11,710 bases of DNA from JAZLDV01 sp045614925. Its GTDB lineage: Bacteria > Bacillota_I > Bacilli_A > Erysipelotrichales > Coprobacillaceae. The notes beneath the pieces were generated by a model that had not been told where the DNA came from, did no database searches, and saw only the letters and a program-made list of their open reading frames with translations. The DNA is taken from NCBI GenBank assembly GCA_045614925.1, contig JAZLDV010000005.1, forward strand, positions 1 through 11,710, in the 5' to 3' direction. The first letter of the stretch is position 1; each line of letters begins with the position of its first letter. Position numbers and translations under genes: made by a program. Shown here piece by piece: positions 1-5,427 of the stretch.

Positions 1-944
1 ACACTTTCATCAACTTTTACCATCATCTGATCCATACATACTCTTCCTACAATAGGATATTCTTTGCCATTAATCACAACACATCTTCCCTGATTCGCTC
101 TAATAAAGCCATCAGCATAACCAATTGGTAAAGTGGCTATAATTTCATCTTCTTGCGCTTCATAAGTATGACCATAACCAATACGTTCACCTTTATAAAC
201 TTTCTTAATCATAGCTACTTTTGTATATAAAGACATCACCTGTTTTAATTCATCACATTCATTTCCTGCAGGATCAACTCCATACATCACAATACCGCAT
301 CTTGCTAGATTTGTTTTTTCTTCTTTATGATACAACATTGAAGCAGAATTCTGACAATGTATATATTTAAATTTTCTATCTCCGATAATTTCATTAAATA
401 ATTCATATTGTCTTTCATAAGCATCATTTTGCATTGGATCATCAGCTGTTGCAAAATGAGTAAATACACCTTCTACTTTAAATATATGTTTAGGACACAT
501 AGATAAAACATGTTCAAATTCTTCTTTAGATTTAAAACCTAATCGATTCATTCCTGTGTCTAACTTTATATGCACTTTAACAGGCTTATTATGTCTAAAA
601 AGATAAATAATTTCCTGTAAATATTCTTTAGAATAAAGCGTTAATGTAATATCATTATCAATAACCATTGTTAAATCTTCTAATGGAATAGCACCTAAAA
701 CAAGAATATCTTTTTCTACTCCTGCTTTTCTTAAATCAATTGCTTCTTTTAATGTCGCAACACCAAACATAGCAATTGTTGCTTCATCTTTTAAAACATC
801 AGCAACCTGCTGATATCCATGTCCATATGCATTTGCTTTAATAATCGCCATCATAGGTTTCTTTATTTTCTTATAAAGAGTGCTAATATTATATTTCAAA
901 TAATCTAATCTGATTATTGCATAAGTATCACGATAATGAACCAC
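1..944 (-). CDS. alr: Alanine racemase, C-terminus cut by window edge
   Basis: PLP-dependent enzyme that interconverts L- and D-alanine in the cytoplasm to supply D-Ala for peptidoglycan. The reading frame is open from a GTG at 944 to the left edge, giving 314 complete codons of a family that is usually about 370, so roughly 55 C-terminal residues lie outside. The PLP-lysine motif AIIKANAYGHGY places the Schiff-base lysine at K36. The catalytic tyrosine motif GYGHTYEA has Y257, and the conserved VCMDQ motif is present near the edge. GTG is chosen because GAGGTGA (955-949) lies 4 bases upstream, while the ATG at 946 is in another frame and stops after 10 codons. A near-consensus promoter directly precedes the gene, so it can be transcribed separately from the gene upstream. 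The truncation is only the window boundary. Family assignment is very secure. Confidence 0.96.
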   Translation of the reverse strand, partial: MVHYRDTYAIIRLDYLKYNISTLYKKIKKPMMAIIKANAYGHGYQQVADVLKDEATIAMFGVATLKEAIDLRKAGVEKDILVLGAIPLEDLTMVIDNDITLTLYSKEYLQEIIYLFRHNKPVKVHIKLDTGMNRLGFKSKEEFEHVLSMCPKHIFKVEGVFTHFATADDPMQNDAYERQYELFNEIIGDRKFKYIHCQNSASMLYHKEEKTNLARCGIVMYGVDPAGNECDELKQVMSLYTKVAMIKKVYKGERIGYGHTYEAQEDEIIATLPIGYADGFIRANQGRCVVINGKEYPIVGRVCMDQMMVKVDES

Positions 945-966
945 ATTCTCACCTCATTTCTCAATT

Positions 967-995
967 AGTATAGAATAAATGAGATGCATTTTCAA
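967..995 (-). promoter_or_regulatory. SigA-type promoter of alr
   Basis: Reading the minus strand, TTGAAA (995-990) is followed by exactly 17 bases and then TATACT (972-967). Each box has one mismatch to the vegetative consensus. A start near 960 would leave a leader of about 16 bases containing the GAGGTGA site. The promoter lies between the terminator of the upstream gene and alr, so alr has independent expression. Confidence 0.75.
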
Positions 996-1021
996 GAAAA
1001 AATAGGCTATAAGCCTATTTT
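995..1021 (-). terminator. Intrinsic terminator of the YdcC-like gene
   Basis: A 10-bp perfect inverted repeat, AAAATAGGCT (999-1008) and AGCCTATTTT (1012-1021), has a 3-base loop. On the minus strand it is followed by a short T tract (TTTTTTCTTG). The stop codon of the upstream gene (1017-1015) is inside the stem. Confidence 0.75.
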
Positions 1022-2001
1022 ACTGCACTACTTTGCATACTAGATAAAACTGATAATTTTTCTTCTTTACTTAAATCATTTGAATAAATAGAACAGACTG
1101 TTCCTGTTTTAATCAATGTCATCATTCCCTGATTTTCATAAGCAAAACCATCTAATAATTCAATCATATCACCTTGTATTTTTGTCACTTCAATTTCTTC
1201 ACTCATATTCATAGGACTTTGTACAATTGTAAATGTTTTATCACCACTAAAACGTAATATATGATTTGTTGTTTCATCAATAGAAGAGACTTCTTCTTTT
1301 TCTAATACTGATCCCATTAATGAAACTGGATACATTGGCAATAAAGACGAAACCTGATTATAAGCATTTTTATCAGCTTTCATTAATACATCACTTTTAA
1401 AATCCTCTACGCTCACTTCAATATCTGGCTTAAATGATGTTGTTTCCTGTTTAACAATCGTTTCACCATTTTCATCACATAATAAGACACGTACAGGATA
1501 CAATGATTTATCAAATATAATTTCTTGTGTCTTTATTCTTTTATCATTTTCAAAAACAATATCCCCTATAACCTGATATCCTTCTTTTATTTTTTCATGC
1601 TTATTTTCTTTTAAAAATGTAATTAATGAATGATAAATATAAGGTTTAGGTGAATTATTTGGCCAATCACTTTGAAATTGAAAAGCCTGATTTAATGATG
1701 GAGTTAAAACAAATACACCTTCCTTATTTCTTACAATAATCTGAGCTAAGTTAATACTTTTATCATATAGTTCAACTTTATAATACTCCTGATCATCAAT
1801 ACATGCATATGTTGTTGTTACCTGATAAGACTTAAGTTCATCATTTTCTATCATTTCCATCTGTGATACAAATTCATAACTTTTCATTTTTGAAACATCT
1901 TTCATAGCATCTTTAAAAGAATGAGATTTCATCTTAAATAATAAACCCACTCCTAAAATGAGAACTATAGAAGATGCTATTAATATATACTTTTTATTCA
2001 T
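1015..2001 (-). CDS. Membrane-anchored YdcC/GerS-like protein (predicted LolA fold)
   Basis: A 328-residue protein with one N-terminal hydrophobic segment (residues about 5-24) and a long polar extracytoplasmic domain rich in beta-type stretches such as YYKVELYD and YPVRVLLCDENGE. The overall pattern, size and position next to alr match the YdcC/GerS group of LolA-like envelope proteins; in Bacillus ydcC is next to alr, and in Clostridioides difficile gerS is next to alr2. This assignment rests on pattern and synteny and was not tested by search. Family members are usually lipoproteins, but here no cysteine follows the hydrophobic segment, so a retained membrane anchor is expected. An in-frame TTG at 2007 is rejected as start: it lies one base from AGGGGG (2013-2008), whereas the ATG at 2001 sits 6 bases away. 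The stop TAG lies in the terminator stem. Confidence 0.72.
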   Translation of the reverse strand: MNKKYILIASSIVLILGVGLLFKMKSHSFKDAMKDVSKMKSYEFVSQMEMIENDELKSYQVTTTYACIDDQEYYKVELYDKSINLAQIIVRNKEGVFVLTPSLNQAFQFQSDWPNNSPKPYIYHSLITFLKENKHEKIKEGYQVIGDIVFENDKRIKTQEIIFDKSLYPVRVLLCDENGETIVKQETTSFKPDIEVSVEDFKSDVLMKADKNAYNQVSSLLPMYPVSLMGSVLEKEEVSSIDETTNHILRFSGDKTFTIVQSPMNMSEEIEVTKIQGDMIELLDGFAYENQGMMTLIKTGTVCSIYSNDLSKEEKLSVLSSMQSSAVK

Positions 2002-2007
2002 AATCAA

Positions 2008-2013
2008 CCCCCT
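2008..2013 (-). promoter_or_regulatory. RBS that fixes the YdcC-like start
   Basis: AGGGGG on the minus strand, 6 bases before the ATG at 2001. It is too close to the alternative TTG at 2007 to serve it. Confidence 0.65.
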
Positions 2014-2018
2014 AAATT

Positions 2019-2046
2019 AATGTATGAAATTTTATATATTTTATGA
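2019..2046 (-). promoter_or_regulatory. Possible sporulation SigE-like promoter
   Basis: The minus strand carries CATACATT (2026-2019), which fits the SigE -10 consensus CATACAnT. Thirteen bases upstream is TCATAAA (2046-2040), a 5 of 7 match to the SigE -35 consensus KMATATT. No good SigA promoter was seen on this strand. The weakness is spacing: a start near 2012 would fall inside the AGGGGG ribosome binding site, leaving a leader of about 11 bases. Low confidence. Confidence 0.3.
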
Positions 2047-2057
2047 ATAATATTCAT
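2043..2057. repeat. 15-base palindrome in a divergent intergenic region
   Basis: ATGAATA, a central A, then TATTCAT: a perfect 7-bp inverted repeat with one central base, midway between two divergent genes. It could be an operator, but in DNA this AT-rich it could also arise by chance. Confidence 0.35.
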
Positions 2058-2090
2058 TTGAATGGTTATATTTATATTAGGAGGTCACTT

Positions 2091-2282
2091 ATGAATACTA
2101 TACAAAAAATCGCTTTAATCCTTACAATTACCGGTGCAATTAACTGGGGTTTAATTGGATTATTTTCATTTAACTTAGTAGAAGCATTATTTGGAAGTGG
2201 AATTTTATCTTCTATCATTTATATGCTTGTAGGACTTGGTGGTATTTTAAATATTATGCTTCTATTTACAGACTTAGACTAA
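2091..2282 (+). CDS. DUF378 small membrane protein
   Basis: A 63-residue protein made almost entirely of two hydrophobic helices (about residues 5-26 and 35-58) separated by a short glycine-containing turn. The motif GAINWGLIGLF near the N-terminus and the GLGGI stretch in the second helix are characteristic of the DUF378 family (for example Bacillus YuzA). The molecular function is unknown. AGGAGG (2079-2084) sits 6 bases before the ATG at 2091, so the longer frame beginning at 2043 is not used. The gene stands alone on the plus strand between two minus-strand units. Its TAA (2280-2282) forms the base of a bidirectional terminator shared with the converging HAD gene. Confidence 0.88.
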   Translation: MNTIQKIALILTITGAINWGLIGLFSFNLVEALFGSGILSSIIYMLVGLGGILNIMLLFTDLD

Positions 2283-2306
2283 AAAAAGCACTATTGTGCT
2301 TTTTTT
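2281..2306. terminator. Bidirectional intrinsic terminator
   Basis: An 11-bp perfect inverted repeat, AAAAAAAGCAC (2281-2291) and GTGCTTTTTTT (2296-2306), with loop TATT. The A and T runs give a T tract in both directions, so it serves the DUF378 gene (plus) and the HAD gene (minus). The stop codons of both genes fall within or at the edge of the hairpin. Confidence 0.88.
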
Positions 2307-2914
2307 GGTTTGAATTCACTCATTTCTCCAGTTTTTTTAGCAATTCTAACTCTATTTTTAACTAAATCTAACATTGGAATGTCAGCATCAGAGTCAGAAT
2401 ATCCATAAGATGAATCATAATCTATTTCTATAGACTGTTCTTTTAAGTGATCTAAAATACGAGGAACTTTATGTTTTCCTTTACAATTTTTACCTACTAT
2501 TTTTATTTTATTTTTATCTTTTTCTATAATTGTTCCTATCATCTTATCAAAAGGAAGATCACTATATTTCATATAAATTTCACTTGATGCAGTACATAAA
2601 ATGACATAATCTCCTTTAAGTTTGTGTTCTTTCATTTTTTCTACCATATGTGGATAATAATGAATAGCGACATGATTTTTATAAAAATATTCTAATTCTT
2701 TTTCATCCATTGAATTTAATGGAAATAAAAGCTGAGCTTTTACCTGCTCAAAGGTCAGCATATTTAACAGATATCTAATATAACTTATACCTAAAGGTAT
2801 AAATTTTAATATATGATATGGTCTTTTAATTAAATCATATTTTAATAAATGATAGATACTATCTTGTCTAGAGATAGTATCATCAAAATCAAATAACGCA
2901 ACAGTTCTTTTCAT
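2291..2914 (-). CDS. HAD-IB family phosphatase (SerB-like fold)
   Basis: A 207-residue HAD superfamily hydrolase. Motif I is DFDDT, with nucleophile D9 and acid/base D11. Motif II is the CTAS segment with T108. The motif III lysine is in GKHK, about K147. Motif IV is SDSDADIPML, with D174 and D178 for magnesium. The helical insert between residues about 15 and 90 is a C1 cap, as in subfamily IB with phosphoserine phosphatase. The substrate cannot be read from sequence; the insert is not diagnostic of SerB and no serine-pathway genes are nearby. The ATG overlaps the deoD stop by one base (TAATG) and no good ribosome binding site precedes it, so translation is probably coupled to deoD. Proximity to a nucleoside phosphorylase could suggest a sugar-phosphate or nucleotide substrate, but this is only inference. 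Confidence 0.87.
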   Translation of the reverse strand: MKRTVALFDFDDTISRQDSIYHLLKYDLIKRPYHILKFIPLGISYIRYLLNMLTFEQVKAQLLFPLNSMDEKELEYFYKNHVAIHYYPHMVEKMKEHKLKGDYVILCTASSEIYMKYSDLPFDKMIGTIIEKDKNKIKIVGKNCKGKHKVPRILDHLKEQSIEIDYDSSYGYSDSDADIPMLDLVKNRVRIAKKTGEMSEFKPKKAQ

Positions 2915-3615
2915 TAAGCAAGATCTAAAGCAATTTCCATCATTGATGTAAATGTTTTTTCCCTTTCTTCACTTGTAGTGACTTCATTACTTACTAAAGA
3001 ATCTGATACTGTTAAAATTGTTAATGCTTTTTTATTTAAATAAGCTGCTGTTGCAAACAAACCATAAGCTTCCATTTCTACTCCTAAACATCCCATTGAA
3101 GCCCATTTTGCTGCACTATCCTGATCTGCATGATAGAAAATATCAGAAGAAATAATATTTCCTACATGATAATTAACTTGTTTTTCTTTAGCTAACATAA
3201 CTGCTTTTTCTAACAGATCATATGAACTTAGAGCACTAAAAGTTCCACTTAATTCATACTGATGTGCAAAATTACTATCAGTACATGCACCTTGAGCAAT
3301 AATAATATCTCTTAAATGAACATGTTCTTTTAATGCGCCACAACTTCCTATTCTTATAATATTGTCTACATCATATTGTGTATATAATTCATAACTATAA
3401 ATCCCAATAGATGGCATTCCCATACCTGAACCCATAATAGATACTTTTTTTCCTTTGTATGTTCCCGTATACCCTAACATATTTCTTACTGTATTAAATA
3501 TTTTTACATCTTCTAAATATGTTTCAGCTAAATATTTAGCTCGTAATGGATCACCAGGCATTAAGACTGTTTTTGCTATTTCACCTTTTTTTGCTTCGTT
3601 ATGTGGTGTTGACAT
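2914..3615 (-). CDS. deoD: Purine-nucleoside phosphorylase, DeoD type
   Basis: Cytoplasmic enzyme that cleaves purine (deoxy)nucleosides with phosphate to a free base and (deoxy)ribose-1-phosphate, used in salvage. At 233 residues it has the normal family length. Key residues of the hexameric DeoD type are all visible: H5, MPGDPLRA with G21 and R25, R44, RIGSCG with R88, the VEMEAYG segment with E180-M181-E182, VSDS with D205, and R218. The start is moved to 3615: AAGGAGG (3630-3624) is 8 bases upstream, and the protein beginning MSTPHN matches family N-termini. A longer frame from 3666 would add 17 spurious residues overlapping the gene before. The stop of the upstream lipoprotein gene overlaps this ribosome binding site (TAAGGAGG), a sign of an operon. 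Confidence 0.96.
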   Translation of the reverse strand: MSTPHNEAKKGEIAKTVLMPGDPLRAKYLAETYLEDVKIFNTVRNMLGYTGTYKGKKVSIMGSGMGMPSIGIYSYELYTQYDVDNIIRIGSCGALKEHVHLRDIIIAQGACTDSNFAHQYELSGTFSALSSYDLLEKAVMLAKEKQVNYHVGNIISSDIFYHADQDSAAKWASMGCLGVEMEAYGLFATAAYLNKKALTILTVSDSLVSNEVTTSEEREKTFTSMMEIALDLA

Positions 3616-3623
3616 ATAGAATT

Positions 3624-3630
3624 CCTCCTT
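3624..3630 (-). promoter_or_regulatory. RBS that fixes the deoD start
   Basis: AAGGAGG on the minus strand, 8 bases before the ATG at 3615. It overlaps the TAA of the upstream gene, which ties translation of the two genes together. Confidence 0.8.
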
Positions 3631-4051
3631 AATTATATGTTTTCCCTTCTTTAAAATAATAAACATTTTCTAATTCTTCAGGTAATTCTTTTCCTGATAT
3701 AGCATCACTTATTGCATCTTTTACAAGTTCTGATTGTAAAATATCAAATCCTGACAATGCAAAATATCCATCTAATACAAGAAAAGGAACTTCACCTGAT
3801 TGCTCATTTAATTCATAATTTTCTAACATTGTACATGTCTTTGCATAAGCTTCTATACTTTCTTCTTTATCTATATTCATTTTAATGATTTCCATATCTT
3901 TTCCATATTCATCTTTTAAATCATTAACAACTAATTTCATTAAAGAATCACAGACTCTGCATCCATCAGCATAATAAACATAAAGAGAATATTTAGGCTT
4001 AGATGTACATGAACATAATAATAAACATAATACTAATAAAATCTTTTTCAT
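3629..4051 (-). CDS. Thioredoxin-like lipoprotein, second of a tandem pair
   Basis: A 140-residue protein with a lipoprotein signal: MKK, a hydrophobic stretch, then the lipobox LCSC with the lipidated cysteine at about C15. A small thioredoxin-fold domain follows. The active-site motif is ADGCRVCD (C31, C34), after a beta strand (YSLYVYY), and EVPFLVL supplies the cis-proline. Behind the proline is DGYFALSG, a segment also found in the neighbouring gene. It probably acts on thiols or disulfides at the outer face of the membrane; partner and direction of electron flow are unknown. Its ATG overlaps the upstream stop (ATGA), and deoD begins 13 bases after its stop. The two proteins are diverged paralogs, most likely an old tandem duplication. 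Confidence 0.75.
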   Translation of the reverse strand: MKKILLVLCLLLCSCTSKPKYSLYVYYADGCRVCDSLMKLVVNDLKDEYGKDMEIIKMNIDKEESIEAYAKTCTMLENYELNEQSGEVPFLVLDGYFALSGFDILQSELVKDAISDAISGKELPEELENVYYFKEGKTYN

Positions 4052-4482
4052 TTCTTATATTCCATTCTGTTTGATAATTCTAAACTTAATTCTTTATTTA
4101 ATACTGCATTTTCTATATCATCAGCAAGATATGTCTCATCTCCTGATGTATATCCTAATAATGCAAAATAATCCTCCACAACAATAAATGGTCCCATTCC
4201 ATAATATTCTTCATCAAAATACTCTAAACGATCAATAATAGGATCATAAATATCTTCTATTCCTTCATCGTCTAAATTATATAATTGAACATTTAAGGAC
4301 TCACCAAATTGTTCTTGTAAATAAGGAATTGCTTTTTGCTTAAATTCTTTACATTCACTACATGTATCAATATAAAACAATGATAATGTCACTTCTTTAT
4401 TCAATTTTCTTACAGGTTCTTTTTCTTCATAAGAACATCCATATAAACATATACATAATAATAAAATTAATAATTTTTTCAT
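4048..4482 (-). CDS. Thioredoxin-like lipoprotein, first of a tandem pair
   Basis: A 144-residue protein with signal peptide and lipobox LYGC (lipidated C16), then a small thioredoxin-like domain. The redox motif is DTCSECK (C41, C44), GPFIVV carries the probable cis-proline, and EDYFALLG matches the DGYFALSG segment of the next gene at the same distance. The middle is strongly acidic (DDEGIEDIYD, FDEEYYG), unlike the sister protein, so the two may differ in partner. It is the first gene of the four-gene unit. A candidate promoter (TATACA, 17 bases, TATAAT) lies at 4530-4502 and AGAGGT precedes the ATG. I know no characterised homolog with this arrangement, so the oxidoreductase role is inferred from fold motifs. 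Confidence 0.74.
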   Translation of the reverse strand: MKKLLILLLCICLYGCSYEEKEPVRKLNKEVTLSLFYIDTCSECKEFKQKAIPYLQEQFGESLNVQLYNLDDEGIEDIYDPIIDRLEYFDEEYYGMGPFIVVEDYFALLGYTSGDETYLADDIENAVLNKELSLELSNRMEYKK

Positions 4483-4501
4483 ACTTTTTTACCTCTACAT
4501 T

Positions 4502-4530
4502 ATTATAAACCATATTCAAGATATTGTATA
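4502..4530 (-). promoter_or_regulatory. Candidate SigA promoter of the lipoprotein-deoD-HAD unit
   Basis: On the minus strand, TATACA (4530-4525), 17 bases, then a perfect TATAAT (4507-4502). The -35 box matches 4 of 6. It would give a leader of about 13 bases before the ATG at 4482. Confidence 0.5.
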
Positions 4531-4542
4531 CTTAGAGCTAAA

Positions 4543-4564
4543 AATAATTATTAATAATATTATT
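4543..4564. repeat. Two adjacent AT-only palindromes between divergent promoters
   Basis: AATAATTATT (4543-4552) is directly followed by AATAATATTATT (4553-4564); both are perfect palindromes. The second overlaps the start of the plus-strand -35 box. From 4539 to 4596 the only G or C is G4565. This could be an UP-element-like tract or operator, or simply low-complexity sequence. Confidence 0.3.
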
Positions 4565-4591
4565 GATAAAAAATAATAAAAATAATATAAT
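4563..4591 (+). promoter_or_regulatory. Strong SigA promoter of the unknown-nfeD-SPFH unit
   Basis: TTGATA (4563-4568), exactly 17 bases, then TATAAT (4586-4591). The -35 box has one mismatch to consensus and the -10 box is perfect. A second TATAAT overlaps it at 4591-4596. The expected start near 4598 leaves a very short leader that begins at the ribosome binding site. Confidence 0.78.
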
Positions 4592-4597
4592 ATAATC

Positions 4598-4606
4598 AAA
4601 GGAGGG
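4598..4606 (+). promoter_or_regulatory. RBS favouring the GTG start at 4613
   Basis: AAAGGAGGG directly abuts the in-frame ATG at 4607 but lies about 7 bases (from the AGGAGG core) before the in-frame GTG at 4613. The GTG is therefore the better start. The ATG at 4611 is followed at once by TGA. Confidence 0.6.
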
Positions 4607-4612
4607 ATGAAT

Positions 4613-4978
4613 GTGAATTTTGAATGGTCTTCTAATGATATTGCGACTATGACTATTACAATTTATCCTACAAATATAACTTTAAATAAGGCAGCAAGCC
4701 GTTATTTTGAATCAGTTGGTTATGTTTTATTAGGGATTGATAAACAATCACGAAAAATAGGAATTAAGCCAGTAAACAAAGAAGAAATAAATGATAATAT
4801 TTATCCTAAAGACCGTTTACACAAGATTTCTATTGGTAATAGTTATGCAAGAGTCAGCAATAAAAATTTTATTAATGATTTAGCAGAATTCTTTAATCTG
4901 GATTTCGAAAAGAATCCAAACTATAAAATCCAAGCCACATATGATGTCATTCATTCAATTATGATTGGTGAATTTTAG
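4613..4978 (+). CDS. Uncharacterised 121-residue protein, first gene before nfeD
   Basis: I do not recognise the family. It is a soluble protein without signal peptide or membrane helix. The first half alternates short predicted strands (TMTITIYPTNITLN, GYVLLGID, RKIGIKPV), with a central LNKAASRYFES segment that looks helical. The second half holds ISIGNSYARVSNKN and a probable helix, FINDLAEFFNLDF. The small beta-rich N-terminal half recalls ligand- or DNA-binding barrels, but nothing diagnostic is visible. GTG at 4613 is preferred over ATG at 4607 on ribosome-binding-site spacing; the difference is two residues. A near-consensus promoter lies directly upstream. The TAG overlaps the AGGAGGG of nfeD, so the gene is cotranscribed and probably translationally coupled with the membrane pair downstream. 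Its coding character is supported by this signal context and by an uninterrupted frame of normal codon use. Confidence 0.8.
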   Translation: MNFEWSSNDIATMTITIYPTNITLNKAASRYFESVGYVLLGIDKQSRKIGIKPVNKEEINDNIYPKDRLHKISIGNSYARVSNKNFINDLAEFFNLDFEKNPNYKIQATYDVIHSIMIGEF

Positions 4979-4989
4979 GAGGGATATTT

Positions 4990-5409
4990 ATGACAATGTT
5001 TTGGACTTTAATTATTGTCTTAGCAGTCATTGTTGAGGCAATTACTGTTGATCTTGTTTCAATCTGGTTTGGAGTTGGTGCTATTGGTGCACTTATTGGC
5101 CAGTTACTATCTTTCAACAAGACAATACAAATCATCATATTTATTGTTTTATCGATAGTATGTATTATTCTATCAAGACCTTTATCTAAGAAATATCTTA
5201 GAACAAATACAATCAGAACCAATTTAGATCGTGTTATTGGTAAACATGCACTTGTTACAAAAGCAATTACACCTGATAATAAAGGTGAAGTGAAAGTCAT
5301 GGGGAATTATTGGAGTGCTTCTAGTTTAAATAACACTTTTATTGAAGAAGATTGTTATGTTGAGGTATTATCTATTGAAGGTTCACATTTAGTCGTGAAA
5401 AAAATTTAA
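4990..5409 (+). CDS. NfeD-family membrane protein, short form
   Basis: A 139-residue protein with hydrophobic segments at about 4-20, 24-42 and 46-63, then a basic linker (RPLSKKYLR). The C-terminal OB-fold-like domain (about 78-139) contains IGKHALVTKAI, KGEVKV and GNYWSASS. This is the short NfeD class that lacks the N-terminal ClpP-like protease part and is typically encoded with an SPFH protein, as in E. coli ybbJ-qmcA. The OB domain is thought to help assemble or regulate the SPFH oligomer; the biochemical role remains poorly defined in the family. AGGAGGG (4977-4983) sits 6 bases before the ATG and overlaps the preceding stop. The SPFH gene begins 18 bases after the stop. Confidence 0.9.
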   Translation: MTMFWTLIIVLAVIVEAITVDLVSIWFGVGAIGALIGQLLSFNKTIQIIIFIVLSIVCIILSRPLSKKYLRTNTIRTNLDRVIGKHALVTKAITPDNKGEVKVMGNYWSASSLNNTFIEEDCYVEVLSIEGSHLVVKKI

Positions 5410-5427
5410 TATAAAGGAGATATTATT

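Noticed and set aside
2061..2078. SigA promoter (TATATT at 2067-2072) for the DUF378 gene
   Set aside because: No acceptable -35 box stands 16-18 bases upstream, and the transcription start would fall inside the ribosome binding site.
2043..2090. 16-codon N-terminal extension of the DUF378 gene
   Set aside because: AGGAGG at 2079-2084 lies inside it and points to ATG 2091; the family also begins at that residue.
3616..3666. 17-codon N-terminal extension of deoD
   Set aside because: It overlaps the preceding gene, and the AAGGAGG site plus family N-terminus fix the start at 3615.
4959..5300. 113-codon minus-strand open frame
   Set aside because: It lies opposite the nfeD gene, whose domain signature, ribosome binding site and operon position are clear; the minus frame has a Thr/Ile-rich composition expected of a shadow.
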